NCBI RefSeq assembly: GCF_003343245.1
Contig: NZ_CP024901.1
Coordinates: forward strand, 3,596,001-3,660,000
Origin: Photorhabdus laumondii subsp. laumondii
Lineage (GTDB): Bacteria > Pseudomonadota > Gammaproteobacteria > Enterobacterales > Enterobacteriaceae
Direction: 5' to 3'
Length of the DNA: 64,000 nucleotides
Each line of letters starts with the position of its first letter. Position 1 is the stretch's first letter. A program made the translations under genes and the position numbers. This document shows positions 1 to 10,956 of the stretch, piece after piece. The notes below the pieces were generated by a model, which did no database searches, was not told the DNA's origin, and saw nothing but the letters and a program-made list of their open reading frames with translations.

Positions 1-2110
1 GAGCCAGTCTCTGACCGCGGATGCGGAACGTCGAATCAGGCGCGGCATCAACAATGCCTTTAAGCTGTGGCATTGCTTCAGCGCAGGCATCAATCACATG
101 GTCAAGCTGCGTCCAATCCAAATGACGTTCAGCATACGTTGTATGCAAGGAGTGCAACCAACGCCAACTCTCCAGCATCACCACCGATTTGTCATAGAAA
201 GAGGGTTCGAAAACTTGGAAATAACGCTGGGCCCGACCCTCCTGATTCACCAACGTGCCGTCACTTTCTGCAAAGCTGGAAGCTGGCAGAATCAAATGGG
301 CTTTATCCATGATAGCAGTGCGTTGATGGTCAACCACAACCAGGTTTTTCAGATTGTTCAGTGCATCGTCTACCTTATCTGCTGCGGCATGCCGATAGAG
401 ATCATTTTCCATCACAATAGCCGTATCAGATTTACCACTACTTATACGTTGCAGAGCAACATCCAGTGGCTGGGCCTCCATCATTGCCAATCCAATACTA
501 TTCGCATAGATTGCAACAAACGACAAACCGACATCTGAACCTCGGTCTTTCAGTGCCCAGGCAATATTAGCAGCTGCTTGAATAATCGCATCACTGCCGA
601 CGTTACTGCCGCTGATAATTAACGGTTTCTTAGCGCCAATCAATGCTTGCGCCACCATATCCACTTTGGCTCTCAATTCGTCAGGCAAATTCTCGACGGC
701 TGGCGCCGTGTTATCCAATGCATGAGCGACTGCAAAACCAAAACGAGCCTGATCATCAACCGGCGCACGATAATTCCACGCTGCGATATCATCCAGATGC
801 GTATCATCCACGTTGGTTACAAACAGAGGATATTTGGCACGCTGACCAATATTCATCACAGCGGCAATCTGCCAATCAGCAACTTTCTGAGCAGCAGCCA
901 TTTCGCGGGCTTTACCTTTCACAGCCTGACGAACCGCCAGTGCCATCCGAGCACCGGTTTGCGTTAAATCTTCGCCTAAAATCAATACCGCATCATAGCT
1001 TTCAATTTCACGTAGCGACGGTGTATAAACACCACCCTGTTGCAGAATTTCCAGCATTATATCAAGGCGTTGTTGTTCAGCCGCAGCAATCCCACTATAG
1101 AAGTTTTCTGCGCCCACCAGTTCACGTAGTGCAAAATTGCTTTCCAGACTGGCGCGTGGAGAACCGATACCGATGACATTTTTGGCCTGACGCAAAATAT
1201 CCGCCCCACCCTGCATGGCCTGTTCAGCGTTAAGCGAGATCCAATGATCACCACGCAATTGCCGTGGCTGACGAGGGCGATCTTTACGGTTGACATAACC
1301 GTAACCGAAACGACCACGGTCACACATAAAATAGTGGTTTACCGTACCGTTATAACGGTTCTCGATACGGCGTAATTCACCATAACGCTCCCCCGGGCTG
1401 GTATTACAGCCAATGCTACACTGTTGACAGATACTTGGCGCAAACTGCATATCCCATTTACGGTTATAACGTTCAGAATGGGTTTTATCAGTAAATACCC
1501 CGGTTGGACAGATTTCTACCAGGTTACCGGAGAACTCGCTTTCCAACGTACCGCTTTCAGGGCGACCAAAATAAATGTTATCGTGAGCGCCATAAACACC
1601 AAAATCAGCGCCGTCGGCATAATCTTTGTAGTAACGTACACAACGATAACAGGCAATACAGCGGTTCATTTCATGAGAAATAAACGGCCCCAATTCCTGA
1701 TTGTTATGAGTACGCTTAGTGAAACGGTATTTACGGAATGTATGACCAGTCATCACGGTCATATCCTGTAAGTGACAGTTGCCCCCTTCTTCACATACCG
1801 GGCAATCGTGCGGATGGTTAGTCATCAACCACTCAACCACACTCTCACGGAACTGTTTAGCCTCTTCATCATCAATAGAGATAAAAGTGCCATCCGTTGC
1901 CGGAGTCATACAGGACATGATCAGACGACCGCGCGTATCATCCGCATTTTGATATTGCTTCACCGCACACTGGCGGCAAGCGCCAACGCTTCCAAGCGCT
2001 GGATGCCAGCAAAAATAAGGAATATCTAACCCCAAAGAGAGGCAAGCTTGTAACAGGTTATCAGCCCCGTCTACATCATATTTTTTGCCGTCTACATGTA
2101 TCGTAGCCAT
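1..2110 (-). CDS. nuoG: NADH-quinone oxidoreductase subunit G (3' end outside window)
   Basis: Complex I peripheral-arm subunit carrying several Fe-S clusters between NuoF and the quinone module. The reverse frame is open from an ATG at 2110 to the window edge (about 703 codons; the family is about 910 aa, so the last quarter is missing). The N-terminus is the 2Fe-2S domain ([21 protein letters not shown] start, ...CRQCAVKQ), followed by the HxxxC-x2-C-x5-C segment ([16 protein letters not shown]) and the 4Fe-4S cysteines [11 protein letters not shown], then CQQCSIGC at the start of the molybdopterin-oxidoreductase-like part. It is the last nuo gene visible, 75 bp after nuoF, in the usual enterobacterial order. 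Identification is by close similarity to E. coli NuoG; the only reason for incompleteness is the window boundary. Confidence 0.97.
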   Translation of the reverse strand, partial: MATIHVDGKKYDVDGADNLLQACLSLGLDIPYFCWHPALGSVGACRQCAVKQYQNADDTRGRLIMSCMTPATDGTFISIDDEEAKQFRESVVEWLMTNHPHDCPVCEEGGNCHLQDMTVMTGHTFRKYRFTKRTHNNQELGPFISHEMNRCIACYRCVRYYKDYADGADFGVYGAHDNIYFGRPESGTLESEFSGNLVEICPTGVFTDKTHSERYNRKWDMQFAPSICQQCSIGCNTSPGERYGELRRIENRYNGTVNHYFMCDRGRFGYGYVNRKDRPRQPRQLRGDHWISLNAEQAMQGGADILRQAKNVIGIGSPRASLESNFALRELVGAENFYSGIAAAEQQRLDIMLEILQQGGVYTPSLREIESYDAVLILGEDLTQTGARMALAVRQAVKGKAREMAAAQKVADWQIAAVMNIGQRAKYPLFVTNVDDTHLDDIAAWNYRAPVDDQARFGFAVAHALDNTAPAVENLPDELRAKVDMVAQALIGAKKPLIISGSNVGSDAIIQAAANIAWALKDRGSDVGLSFVAIYANSIGLAMMEAQPLDVALQRISSGKSDTAIVMENDLYRHAAADKVDDALNNLKNLVVVDHQRTAIMDKAHLILPASSFAESDGTLVNQEGRAQRYFQVFEPSFYDKSVVMLESWRWLHSLHTTYAERHLDWTQLDHVIDACAEAMPQLKGIVDAAPDSTFRIRGQRLA

Positions 2111-2185
2111 AGTCAGCATGCTTCCAAATGACCTGCTTTTCAGCAAGTGTTAATCAAAAATTCTGCTAATTTCGTGAAGAACCCA

Positions 2186-3550
2186 TTACCAACGCTGCTT
2201 TAACAGGTTTGACTGGATACCCGCAATGAAATGGGTGTTCCCATAGTCTTTGGTCACAATTCCAGCTTCGAATTCATCACGGAAATATTTGATGGCACTC
2301 TGTAGTGGTTCCACGGCCCCTGGTGCATGAGCACAGAATGTATTGCCTGGCCCAAGGAAACGACAGAGCTGTTCCAATGTTTCAATATCCCCGGGTTGCC
2401 CTTCCCCACGCTCTATTGCGCGCAGGATTTTTACGCTCCACGGCAACCCGTCACGACATGGAGTACACCAACCGCAAGATTCACGGGCAAAGAATTCTTC
2501 AAGATTACGCGTCAACGAAACCATATTAATTTCATGGTCAACTGCCATTGCCAAGGCCGTGCCCAAACGGCTGCCCGCTTTAGCAATATTTTCGAAATCC
2601 ATTGGCAGATCCAGATGTTCAGCAGTCAGGAAGTCAGTCCCTGCCCCACCGGGCTGCCATGCTTTGAATTTCAAGCCGTCACGCATACCACCAGCATAAT
2701 CTTCAAGAATTTCACGGGCAGTCGTACCAAATGGCAACTCCCACAAGCCCGGATTTTTCACCCGACCAGAGAAACCCATCAGTTTAGTGCCGGCATCTTT
2801 ACTCTTGCCTGCACTCAGGCCGATATACCACTCTTTGCCGTATTCGAGAATTGAAGGAACGTTGCACAAGGTTTCAACATTGTTGACACAAGTAGGTTTA
2901 CCCCATGCGCCGGAAGTGGCAGGAAATGGCGGTTTTGAACGAGGATTAGCTCGGCGACCTTCCAGTGAGTTAATCAGTGCGGTCTCTTCACCACAGATAT
3001 AACGCCCCGCGCCGGTATGAACAAACAACTCAAAATCAAAGCCGCTGCCCATGATGTTTTTACCCAACAAACCCGCTGCTTTAGCTTCTTCGATGGCTTT
3101 ACGCAGATGCACAGCCGCTTCCACATATTCACCACGCAGGAAGATATAGCCACGATAAGCTTTCAGGGCAAATGCACTGATCAACATTCCTTCCACCAGC
3201 AAATGAGGAAGTTGTTCCATCAGCAAGCGATCTTTGTAGGTACCCGGCTCCATTTCATCTGCGTTACATAGCAGATAACGGATATTCATGCTTTCATCTT
3301 TTGGCATCAGGCTCCACTTCAGACCAGTAGAGAAACCTGCACCGCCACGGCCTTTCAGCCCGGCGTCTTTTACCAGAGAAACCACTTCATCTGGGGACAT
3401 GCTTTTCAGTGCTTTTTCAGCACCACGATAACCACTTTTGCTACGGTACTCATCCAACCATACCGGTTGTTTGTCATCACGCAATCGCCAAGTAAGAGGA
3501 TGGTTTTCCTCAGTAAGAATAATTTCTTTTATTCCTGAATATGCTGTCAT
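2186..3550 (-). CDS. nuoF: NADH-quinone oxidoreductase subunit F (NADH/FMN-binding)
   Basis: Subunit of complex I that binds NADH and FMN and passes electrons to its 4Fe-4S cluster; cytoplasmic tip of the peripheral arm. Visible motifs are [16 protein letters not shown] (NADH-binding glycine-rich loop), [14 protein letters not shown] (FMN region), [16 protein letters not shown], and the cluster ligands [12 protein letters not shown] with a further Cys in [10 protein letters not shown]. The product is 454 aa against about 445 in E. coli; the difference is a longer N-terminus ([10 protein letters not shown]...). The ATG overlaps the nuoE stop as ATGA, which supports this start and suggests translational coupling. 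The remainder matches E. coli NuoF almost residue for residue. Confidence 0.98.
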   Translation of the reverse strand: MTAYSGIKEIILTEENHPLTWRLRDDKQPVWLDEYRSKSGYRGAEKALKSMSPDEVVSLVKDAGLKGRGGAGFSTGLKWSLMPKDESMNIRYLLCNADEMEPGTYKDRLLMEQLPHLLVEGMLISAFALKAYRGYIFLRGEYVEAAVHLRKAIEEAKAAGLLGKNIMGSGFDFELFVHTGAGRYICGEETALINSLEGRRANPRSKPPFPATSGAWGKPTCVNNVETLCNVPSILEYGKEWYIGLSAGKSKDAGTKLMGFSGRVKNPGLWELPFGTTAREILEDYAGGMRDGLKFKAWQPGGAGTDFLTAEHLDLPMDFENIAKAGSRLGTALAMAVDHEINMVSLTRNLEEFFARESCGWCTPCRDGLPWSVKILRAIERGEGQPGDIETLEQLCRFLGPGNTFCAHAPGAVEPLQSAIKYFRDEFEAGIVTKDYGNTHFIAGIQSNLLKQRW

Positions 3551-4095
3551 GGATACTGCTCCAGTAACTTCTCAATCTCTTCAGGTCTGACAGAACTGTG
3601 CGTATCGTCATCGATCATCATGGTCGGGCCTTTGTCACAGTTACCCAGACAACAGGTTGGCAACAGCGTAAAACGCCCATCTTTCGTCGTCTGTCCCGGA
3701 CAGATATTTAGATGTTTTTCAATTGCAGCCTGGACATCTTGATAACCGGTAATATGACAAACCACGCTGTCACAATAACGAATAATATGGCGGCCCACAG
3801 GTTGACGATAAATCTGGCTGTAGAATGTTGCCACACCTTCCACATCACTAGCGGGAATACCAAGCACATCAGCAATCGCGTAAATGGCACCATCCGGTAC
3901 CCAGCCACGATGCTTCTGTACAATTTTCAATGCTTCTATCGAAGCGGCGCGCGGATCTTCGTAGTGGTGTTTTTCATGCTCAATAGCATCGTGCTCTTCG
4001 GTACTCAGCACAAAATCTGCTTTTGCCTGAGACTCTGTTACGTTAACCACATCAAGGCGCGCTTGTTGAGCACTCGCGTTAATTTCACTTTGCAT
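3547..4095 (-). CDS. nuoE: NADH-quinone oxidoreductase subunit E (2Fe-2S)
   Basis: Small 2Fe-2S subunit of the complex I NADH-dehydrogenase module, partner of NuoF. The thioredoxin-like 24-kDa domain is recognisable: a helical N-terminal part ([22 protein letters not shown], shortened here in sense: residues about 55-80), [15 protein letters not shown], and the four cluster cysteines in [10 protein letters not shown] (one ligand) and [13 protein letters not shown]. Length is 182 aa, slightly longer than the 166-aa E. coli protein because of an N-terminal extension rich in Ala/Gln. It starts 2 bp after the nuoCD stop and its stop codon overlaps the nuoF start, typical of the tightly packed nuo operon. 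Confidence 0.97.
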   Translation of the reverse strand: MQSEINASAQQARLDVVNVTESQAKADFVLSTEEHDAIEHEKHHYEDPRAASIEALKIVQKHRGWVPDGAIYAIADVLGIPASDVEGVATFYSQIYRQPVGRHIIRYCDSVVCHITGYQDVQAAIEKHLNICPGQTTKDGRFTLLPTCCLGNCDKGPTMMIDDDTHSSVRPEEIEKLLEQYP

Positions 4096-4097
4096 AG

Positions 4098-5897
4098 TTA
4101 GCGATCCACATCAGACATAACAAAATCGATACTGCCCAGATACACGATCAGGTCAGAAACTAAGCTACCGCGAATTACCGATGGGATCTGCTGCAAATGC
4201 GGATAACTCGGTGTACGGACACGGGTACGGTAACTCACAGTACTGCCGTCGCTGGTGAGGTAATAGCTGTTGATGCCCTTAGTGGCCTCAATCATTTGGA
4301 AAGATTCATTTGCTGGCATTACCGGCCCCCATGACACTTGCAAAAAGTGGTTAATCATGGTCTCAATATGCTGCAAAGTCCGTTCTTTCGGTGGTGGCGT
4401 CGTCAGTGGATGATCTGCTTTAAATGGGCCTTCAGGCATATTGTCCAGACACTGTTTCAAGATTCGCAAGCTCTGACGCACTTCTTCCACTTTCAACATC
4501 ACGCGGTCATAACAGTCGCCGTTATTACCAATCGGCACGTCGAAATCGAAATTTTCATAGCCGGAGTATGGACGCCATTTACGCACATCAAACGCAATAC
4601 CCGTTGCCCGCAAACCCGCTCCAGTGGTGCCCCATTCAAGAGCTTGTTTGGAGTTATAAGCAGCAACCCCAATAGCTCGGCCTTTCAGGATGCTATTTTT
4701 CAGCGCCGCTTTCACGTAGGAATCAAGACGTTTGGGCATCCAGTTGAGAAAATCGCGCAATAATCTATCCCAACCACGCGGCAAATCATGAGCAACGCCA
4801 CCAATGCGGAACCACGCTGGGTGCATACGGAAACCGGTAATCGCCTCCACCAGATCATACACTTTCTGACGGTCAGTAAAGGCGAAGAACACCGGGGTCA
4901 TCCCGCCAACATCCTGAATGAAGGTCGAGATGTAAAGTAGGTGGCTGTTGATGCGGAACAATTCCGACAACATAACGCGAATGGTTTTTACCCGGTCAGG
5001 CACTTCAATTCCCGCCAGTTTCTCCACCGCCAGCACATAAGGCATTTCGTTAACACAACCGCCTAAGTATTCAATACGGTCTGTATAGGGAATATAACTG
5101 TGCCAAGATTGGCGCTCTCCCATCTTCTCCGCGCCACGATGGTGATAACCAATATCCGGGACACAATCGACAATCTCTTCACCATCCAGTTGCAGAATGA
5201 TACGGAATGCCCCATGAGAAGAGGGATGGTTAGGACCAAGGTTAAGGAACATAAAGTCCTCATTCTCGGTACCCCGCTTCATTCCCCACTCTTCTGGTTT
5301 GAAAGTCAGCGCTTCCATTTCCAGATCTTCTTTCTGTCTGGTCAGTTCGAAAGGATCAAATTCTGTCGCACGAGCAGGATAATCCTTCCGCAACGGATGC
5401 CCTTCCCAAGTCGGTGGCAACATAATGCGGCGCAGGTTTGGATGGCCGTTAAAGACAACGCCAAACATTTCCCATGTTTCACGTTCATACCAATTGGCAT
5501 TTGGGAACAGAGGAGTTGCCGTCGGGAGATTCAGCTCTTTTTCACTGAGGGCAACCTTCAACATGATATCGCGGTTACGCTCAATAGAAAGCAGGTGATA
5601 AAACACAGAAAAATCTGCTGCTGGCAGACCCTGGCGATGAGTACGCTGACGCTCATCCATGCCATGCAAATCGAATAGCATGACATAAGGTTTAGGCAGC
5701 TTCTTCAGGAAAGTCATTACTTCCAGTAATTGTTCACGCTTCACCCAAACAACGGGTATACCAGTACGGGTTGGCTGAACAGTAAAGGCATCCGGGCCAA
5801 AGTGGTTACGCAGCTCACCCATGACCGGATCATCAAGATGGTCATGAGTTTGCCACGCAGGCCGGGCGCTTTCTTGCGCTATCTGATCTATCATCAT
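4098..5897 (-). CDS. nuoCD: NADH-quinone oxidoreductase fused subunit C/D
   Basis: Fused 30-kDa (NuoC) and 49-kDa (NuoD) subunits; the D half forms the quinone-binding pocket with NuoB. The 599-aa length equals the enterobacterial fusion. Residues about 1-190 are the NuoC part, with the signature [20 protein letters not shown] and the end ...[10 protein letters not shown]. From about residue 205 the NuoD part starts ([16 protein letters not shown], the conserved HPSSHG), with [15 protein letters not shown] and C-terminal [14 protein letters not shown] and ...[12 protein letters not shown]. The gene lies between nuoB (118 bp away) and nuoE (2 bp). Fusion is normal for gammaproteobacteria, so it is not a peculiarity here. 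Confidence 0.98.
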   Translation of the reverse strand: MMIDQIAQESARPAWQTHDHLDDPVMGELRNHFGPDAFTVQPTRTGIPVVWVKREQLLEVMTFLKKLPKPYVMLFDLHGMDERQRTHRQGLPAADFSVFYHLLSIERNRDIMLKVALSEKELNLPTATPLFPNANWYERETWEMFGVVFNGHPNLRRIMLPPTWEGHPLRKDYPARATEFDPFELTRQKEDLEMEALTFKPEEWGMKRGTENEDFMFLNLGPNHPSSHGAFRIILQLDGEEIVDCVPDIGYHHRGAEKMGERQSWHSYIPYTDRIEYLGGCVNEMPYVLAVEKLAGIEVPDRVKTIRVMLSELFRINSHLLYISTFIQDVGGMTPVFFAFTDRQKVYDLVEAITGFRMHPAWFRIGGVAHDLPRGWDRLLRDFLNWMPKRLDSYVKAALKNSILKGRAIGVAAYNSKQALEWGTTGAGLRATGIAFDVRKWRPYSGYENFDFDVPIGNNGDCYDRVMLKVEEVRQSLRILKQCLDNMPEGPFKADHPLTTPPPKERTLQHIETMINHFLQVSWGPVMPANESFQMIEATKGINSYYLTSDGSTVSYRTRVRTPSYPHLQQIPSVIRGSLVSDLIVYLGSIDFVMSDVDR

Positions 5898-6015
5898 TCT
5901 TCACCACAACGCTTTGATCAGTGTTCGTTTTGATCAGGATTAGTATCGCAACACATTGCTCTGGTTACATTCATTAGGCTACTTTGAGTCACGCCTACTG
6001 TCTAAAGACAGATTC

Positions 6016-6690
6016 TTAAACTTCGTCTGGCGTACGCAGATTTTTCACTGCGATACGTTCCCCGTGCTTACGTTCTCTTTCTGACTGCATATTGGCACGG
6101 TAAACCCCTTGATCTCCCACTACCCAAGACAACGGACGACGCTCTTTGCCAATTGACTCTTGTAACAACAACAAAGCTTGCATATAAGCTTCAGGACGGG
6201 GAGGACAGCCAGGAATATAAACATCAACAGGGATAAACTTATCGACACCTTGAACTACCGAGTAAATATCGTACATACCACCAGAGTTGGCGCAGGCTCC
6301 CATAGAGATAACCCATTTCGGCTCAAGCATCTGGTCATACAGGCGCTGAATAACCGGTGCCATTTTGGTAAAACAGGTTCCAGCGACCACCATAAAATCC
6401 GCCTGGCGGGGTGATGCACGTAAAACTTCAGCGCCAAAACGAGCGACATCATGAACAGCGGTAAATGATGTGGCCATTTCCACATAACAGCAGGAAAGAC
6501 CAAAGTTGTAGGGCCACAGGGAGTTTTTACGTCCCCAATTCACCATATCATGCAGAGCATGCTCCAGTTTGCCCATGTAAACACTACGGTGAACATGCTG
6601 CTCCAGTGGGTCTGCGACAATTTCCTGTTTTTGCAGGGGATAACGGTCATTCTCACCGTTCGGATCTATGCGGGTGAGCGTATAATCCAT
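6016..6690 (-). CDS. nuoB: NADH-quinone oxidoreductase subunit B (cluster N2)
   Basis: Carries the terminal 4Fe-4S cluster N2 that reduces quinone at the NuoB/NuoD interface. Motifs seen: [14 protein letters not shown] (tandem Cys ligands), [29 protein letters not shown] and [20 protein letters not shown] (further cluster cysteines). Length is 224 aa, about the E. coli value (220). It follows nuoA by 17 bp and precedes nuoCD by 118 bp on the minus strand, as second gene of the operon. Confidence 0.98.
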   Translation of the reverse strand: MDYTLTRIDPNGENDRYPLQKQEIVADPLEQHVHRSVYMGKLEHALHDMVNWGRKNSLWPYNFGLSCCYVEMATSFTAVHDVARFGAEVLRASPRQADFMVVAGTCFTKMAPVIQRLYDQMLEPKWVISMGACANSGGMYDIYSVVQGVDKFIPVDVYIPGCPPRPEAYMQALLLLQESIGKERRPLSWVVGDQGVYRANMQSERERKHGERIAVKNLRTPDEV

Positions 6691-6707
6691 CTTTAAATGC
6701 CTCGCTA

Positions 6708-7157
6708 TTACTGCGGATGACTATTATTAATGTTAATCACAACACTTGGTTTACTTACCTGGCGGCTTGAACGAGATGGCGTCCAATTCAGCGCCCCAAT
6801 ACGCACCAGATAAAACAAGCCTGCGAGTAACACCAAAATGAAAATGCTTGCTTCGATAAAGCCTAACCAGCCACTCTCTTTGATAGAGACTGACCATGCA
6901 TATAAAAACAGCGCTTCAACATCGAAGATGACAAAGAACATAGCGACCAGATAGAACTTGGCCGACATACGGAGACGAGCACTACCGACAGAATCAATAC
7001 CAGATTCATAAGGGACATGTTTTGCCCGGGCTTTCGCTCTCCCGCCCAAGAAAAATGCCCCTAACAGCATCAAAGCACACAGACCGAAAGCACCTAAAAG
7101 AAATACCGCGAATGCCCAGTGATGGGCAAAGAGTTCAGTGGATGTTGACATACTCAT
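6708..7157 (-). CDS. nuoA: NADH-quinone oxidoreductase subunit A (membrane)
   Basis: Small membrane subunit of complex I, first gene of the nuo operon. Three hydrophobic helices are visible (about residues 12-35, 66-90, 97-120), with the conserved loop [24 protein letters not shown] between helix 1 and 2, and [15 protein letters not shown] in helix 2 (the acidic FDVE stretch). Length 149 aa, as in E. coli (147). The C-terminal tail is Ser/Asn-rich and poorly conserved in the family. No other gene lies upstream for 700 bp, so the operon promoter should be in 7158-7803. Confidence 0.97.
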   Translation of the reverse strand: MSMSTSTELFAHHWAFAVFLLGAFGLCALMLLGAFFLGGRAKARAKHVPYESGIDSVGSARLRMSAKFYLVAMFFVIFDVEALFLYAWSVSIKESGWLGFIEASIFILVLLAGLFYLVRIGALNWTPSRSSRQVSKPSVVININNSHPQ

Positions 7158-7803
7158 TGCTTACTCATCAAAAGTGGTGTCAAAAGTGTCTGCTCTTTTG
7201 TCTGGCAGTGTTGCACCACATCGATTCAAGGGAAGGGGTAACAACCAAATCTGAAACACTGTTAATCAATGATTGATGGAGTGAATCTTCTTGGTTTTTA
7301 CTCCTCTCAACAATATTTTGTCTGTTTTGACAAAATTAATCTAACATTTATTTACAAATAACAAACTTAGTCTTAACGGATCGTGCTACCGCACTGCTAA
7401 AACGTGTCAGTTAACTGGCGCAAACAGTGGCGGAAGCTAGTTTAACCGATAACTCGCTTTTACTACATCATTATCTCAGGAAAAACCTGCCTTTCCACTG
7501 CTACATAGGGAGTATTTCTTTGATCAAGTACACAATTTGACAGAAAAAAATTTTACTGCTGATGATAATTCATTCAAATCTGAAGAAATTATATTTTTTA
7601 TCCATTAGCAACGAGAAAAGTTCCCGTTCACTACAGAAATTCTTATTTCATCAATTCAGCAAATTATTACCTTGTTAACAATATAACAATTTGTTAACCA
7701 AATCAGGGGGTGTTAAGAAAAATGCTACCGTATATTTAATGATGACGATAACAACAGAATAAGGTGAATTTAGTTGATGATTACTTATAAATATATTCGA
7801 GGA
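7158..7803. promoter_or_regulatory. nuoA upstream region with TTGTTAAC repeats
   Basis: AT-rich gene-free interval between nuoA and lrhA (both minus strand). In E. coli the corresponding interval holds the nuo promoters, so the same is expected here, but I could not place -35/-10 boxes with certainty. The most distinctive element is TTGTTAACAAT at 7672-7682 followed by AACAATTTGTTAACC at 7685-7699: two palindromic TTGTTAAC units within 27 bp, suitable for a dimeric regulator. No convincing ORF. Confidence 0.4.
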
Positions 7804-7840
7804 GCTAATACCTCCTTCCATCCATAATGGAGGTATTAGC
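7804..7840 (-). terminator. Hairpin downstream of lrhA
   Basis: Perfect 12-bp inverted repeat GCTAATACCTCC / GGAGGTATTAGC with a 13-nt loop, 20 bp after the lrhA stop. There is no strong T-run on the minus strand after it, so it may be a mixed terminator/processing hairpin insulating lrhA from the nuo promoter region. Confidence 0.6.
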
Positions 7841-7860
7841 AAGGAGAAGTGTTTCAGATA

Positions 7861-8790
7861 TTACTCATCAATAATATCGTCATCATCAGGAAGTTCTTCA
7901 GAAACACTCGTTATCGTGTATGGCGTTTTCTTATTCTCTATCGCACTAAAAACCGTCAGAACAGATTCATTTTGCTCATTACTATGTCTATACAGAGAGA
8001 ACTGGGTTTCAGGTAAACGAGGAAGCCCTTCACTCTCCCCTAAAATACGCAGATCAGCATTTTGCATTTCCAAAGGACGGGCAGTAATACCAACTTCTGC
8101 ATTCACTGCCGTGCGAACTGCCGACAGAGAAGCCGCTTCATAAGCAATCCGCCACGATACTCCCACCTCATCCAGCGTATCCAACGCCAACTGACGGAAT
8201 GGATTGGTTTCATCCATCACAACCAGTGGCACAGGTTCATTTACCTGTAGCTGGAAATCAGGAGCACAATGCCATAATACCGGTGTTGAACGCAGAACAG
8301 TCCTTGGATGATGACTAATTTTTGCGGTTGTGAGTGCCAAATCGATCTCATGGTTATCCAGCATACTTTCAATAAACTGAGTACGCTTTATACGGACGTC
8401 TATTGCCATCCGTGGATAAACGGAAGCGATGCGATTTAGCAAAAAAGGGAGCAGTGTATCCACCGTATCATCGGATGCACCGATTCTTAGTTCACCTTCT
8501 GCATCGCTATAGGTTAATGATGCGCTGGCATCATCGTTAGCGCGCAGAATTTGTCTTGCATAACCAAGAAGTTGAAGACCATGCTCTGTAAGAAGCTTAT
8601 TGCGGCCATGACGGGCAAACAACTCTCTGCCCACCAACTGCTCCAAACGTTGCATTTGCTGACTTACAGCCGATTGCGTTCTGCATACTGCTGCTGCTGC
8701 TGCTGCAAAAGTATTTAAATCAGCAACAGCAACAAAAGTTCTTAGCAGATCGAGATCGAGATTCATTATCGGACGATTTGCATTTATCAT
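7861..8790 (-). CDS. lrhA: LysR-type regulator LrhA/HexA
   Basis: LysR-family transcription factor; in E. coli LrhA represses flhDC and type 1 fimbriae, and in Photorhabdus the ortholog (HexA) represses secondary metabolism and symbiosis factors. Residues 1-70 hold the winged helix-turn-helix, almost identical to E. coli LrhA (NLDLDLLRTFVAVADLN, an alanine run at about 28-33, CRTQSAVSQQMQRLEQLVG). Residues about 95-290 are the periplasmic-binding-like effector domain and are more divergent. Length 309 aa. The C-terminus is acidic (LPDDDDIIDE). It sits between nuo and alaA as in enterobacteria, with about 750 bp of upstream non-coding DNA. The function is known from homologs; the target genes in this genome are inference. 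Confidence 0.93.
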   Translation of the reverse strand: MINANRPIMNLDLDLLRTFVAVADLNTFAAAAAAVCRTQSAVSQQMQRLEQLVGRELFARHGRNKLLTEHGLQLLGYARQILRANDDASASLTYSDAEGELRIGASDDTVDTLLPFLLNRIASVYPRMAIDVRIKRTQFIESMLDNHEIDLALTTAKISHHPRTVLRSTPVLWHCAPDFQLQVNEPVPLVVMDETNPFRQLALDTLDEVGVSWRIAYEAASLSAVRTAVNAEVGITARPLEMQNADLRILGESEGLPRLPETQFSLYRHSNEQNESVLTVFSAIENKKTPYTITSVSEELPDDDDIIDE

Positions 8791-9542
8791 TGTTTATTCA
8801 TCACTTTTTTTTGATTTTAATTACTAACTAACCTGGTGTTTTTACGTAAGCACTATCAAATTAAATTAACATCACTTAGACAGTACTCTACTCTATTAAA
8901 TAGGGCAAAGATTTACTGCTGTTTTTTTACCTATTGAACCCATTGTGGGTTTTATTTTCTCCTCTTCTTAGCAAAAGTTACTCGGATTCCTAAATAAATT
9001 GAGGACAATCCCTATTTACAACACCCTATATGTAATTTCTAGTTTGGTTATTTTGTTTTCTGACTCACGTCAAAGAATAACATAAGTTATATCAGAAAAA
9101 CTAAATATAAAGTAAAAATCTACAATATCACTAATGTTTAATAATCCTATTCAGATAAATTTACAACTAGTTTCCAGAAATGATCAAAAATATTGTTTGA
9201 TCTTTCTAAAATATATAGTTCTGAATTGCCAACTCAAGCCAAATCTTATACATAAGAATAAATTATACAAACACAACAATTTTTATTGGCAAATTGAGCT
9301 ATGCTCACTTTCTCTCCACAATGGCACGATCATACCGTTATCACACTAAAAACACCCCATTTCCACACTAAAAAACAACAACAATTCAGATTATAAATCT
9401 GATATTTACAGTAAATTAAGAACTTAACGCTAACATAATTTACATAAAAAGATACTCAAATAACCACTCCCCTACTAAAACAACCATTTTAACCAAATAT
9501 ATCAATGCATCTTCAAAACATTCAGAGGGAGGAGTACATTAA
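8791..9542. other. Long AT-rich lrhA/alaA intergenic region
   Basis: About 750 bp separating the divergent lrhA (minus) and alaA (plus) genes. It is very AT-rich with many short A/T tracts. It should contain both promoters and probably a long lrhA leader, but I see no hairpin terminator, tRNA or convincing gene in it; the short ORF at 9134-9349 has no family features. Confidence 0.5.
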
Positions 9543-9590
9543 ATGTTACACGCTATATGCCAGGCGACTTTTTTTACCAAGATAAGGTAA
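9543..9590 (+). CDS. Possible 15-codon leader ORF upstream of alaA
   Basis: The best ribosome-binding site in the region, GGGAGGAG at 9528-9535, precedes ATG at 9543 rather than the alaA start. This ATG opens a 15-codon frame (MLHAICQATFFTKIR, stop TAA at 9588-9590) that ends 8 bp before the alaA ATG. The geometry fits a leader peptide coupled to alaA translation. It is seen directly in the sequence; expression and any regulatory role are inference. An alternative is that the downstream in-frame extension of alaA beginning at 9557 is used, but it is not supported by homologs. Confidence 0.45.
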   Translation: MLHAICQATFFTKIR

Positions 9591-9598
9591 GACTCTCT

Positions 9599-10813
9599 AT
9601 GCTAGCAGTTAAAAAATCCAGCAAATTGGATAATGTTTGTTATGATATCCGCGGCCCCGTACTCAAGGAAGCTAAACGCCTTGAAGAAGAAGGCAATAAA
9701 GTCCTCAAATTAAATATTGGTAATCCAGCCCCCTTTGGTTTTGAAGCACCAGATGAAATCTTGGTAGATGTTATCCGTAACTTACCAACAGCACAGGGTT
9801 ATTCAGATTCGAAAGGTCTGTATTCTGCACGCAAAGCTATCATGCAACATTATCAAGCCCGGAATATGATGGACGTAACCGTTGAAGATATTTATATCGG
9901 CAATGGTGTTTCTGAATTAATCGTTCAGGCAATGCAAGCATTACTGAATACTGGTGATGAAATGCTGGTTCCTGCACCTGATTATCCTCTCTGGACTGCG
10001 GCAGTTTCACTTTCCAGTGGCAAAGCCGTGCATTATATGTGTGATGAAGGGTCAGATTGGTTTCCTGACTTAAATGATATCCGCAACAAAATTACGCCCC
10101 GCACACGTGGGATTGTGATTATTAACCCTAATAATCCAACGGGTGCTGTATATAGTAAAGAGCTGTTATTGGAAGTTGTTGAAATAGCCCGGCAACACAA
10201 TTTGATTATTTTTGCTGATGAGATTTACGACAAAATCTTATATGACGATGCCGAGCATCATTCAATTGCCGCCCTCGCGCCTGATCTGTTAACGGTAACA
10301 TTTAATGGATTATCTAAAACATATCGGGTTGCAGGTTTTCGTCAAGGCTGGATGGTATTAAACGGCCCGAAGAAACACGCTAAGAGCTATATTGAAGGTT
10401 TGGAGATGCTGGCATCAATGCGTTTATGTGCCAATGTGCCAATGCAACACGCTATTCAAACTGCTTTAGGCGGTTACCAAAGTATCAGTGAATTCATTTT
10501 ACCTGGTGGCCGTTTGTATGAGCAGCGTAACCGAGCATGGGAATTAATCAATCAAATCCCCGGCGTTTCCTGCGTGAAACCTAAAGGCGCTTTATATATG
10601 TTTCCAAAAATTGATGCAAAACGTTTTAATGTTCACGATGACCAGAAAATGGTGCTTGACCTTTTATTACAAGAGAAGGTCTTGTTAGTGCAGGGAACCG
10701 CATTTAACTGGCCGGAACCTGACCATCTCCGCATTGTGACCCTACCAAGGCTTGATGAACTGGAGATGGCAATTCAGAAATTCGCCCGATTTATTGGTAA
10801 ATATCATCAGTAA
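9599..10813 (+). CDS. alaA: Glutamate-pyruvate aminotransferase AlaA
   Basis: PLP-dependent class I/II aminotransferase forming alanine from pyruvate and glutamate. Protein is 404 aa from this ATG (E. coli AlaA 405). Motifs: LKLNIGNPAPFGF near the N-terminus, IINPNNPTGAVYS, FADEIYDKILYDD (PLP-pyridine Asp), FNGLSKTYRVAGFRQGW (the PLP-binding Lys in SLSK-type motif, here GLSK), and C-terminal LRIVTLP. The frame stays open upstream to 9557, but E. coli AlaA begins at the position of MLAVKKSSKLDNVCYD, so 9599 is chosen; the local Shine-Dalgarno (AAGGTAAG) lies inside the end of the small upstream ORF. Confidence 0.95.
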   Translation: MLAVKKSSKLDNVCYDIRGPVLKEAKRLEEEGNKVLKLNIGNPAPFGFEAPDEILVDVIRNLPTAQGYSDSKGLYSARKAIMQHYQARNMMDVTVEDIYIGNGVSELIVQAMQALLNTGDEMLVPAPDYPLWTAAVSLSSGKAVHYMCDEGSDWFPDLNDIRNKITPRTRGIVIINPNNPTGAVYSKELLLEVVEIARQHNLIIFADEIYDKILYDDAEHHSIAALAPDLLTVTFNGLSKTYRVAGFRQGWMVLNGPKKHAKSYIEGLEMLASMRLCANVPMQHAIQTALGGYQSISEFILPGGRLYEQRNRAWELINQIPGVSCVKPKGALYMFPKIDAKRFNVHDDQKMVLDLLLQEKVLLVQGTAFNWPEPDHLRIVTLPRLDELEMAIQKFARFIGKYHQ

Positions 10814-10829
10814 AAATAAGAGCCGTTTA

Positions 10830-10956
10830 TATACCCTATGGATTTCAAGATGCATCGCGACGGCAAGGGAGTAAATCCCCGGGAGCATAGATAACGATGT
10901 GACCGGGATAAGTGAGTGCAGCCAACAAAGAGGCAACTTGAAGGATAACGGGTATA
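10830..10956 (-). repeat. ERIC/IRU element 1
   Basis: 127-bp imperfect palindrome with the ERIC core: GGAGTAAATCCCCGGGAGCA ... GTGACCGGGATAAGTGAG, flanked by tataccc/gggtata ends. It starts 17 bp after the alaA stop and could fold at the end of the alaA transcript. Its orientation is opposite to the element at 11472. Confidence 0.9.

Noticed and set aside
9134..9349. 71-codon ORF between lrhA and alaA
   Set aside because: AT-rich chance frame without ribosome-binding site or recognisable features.
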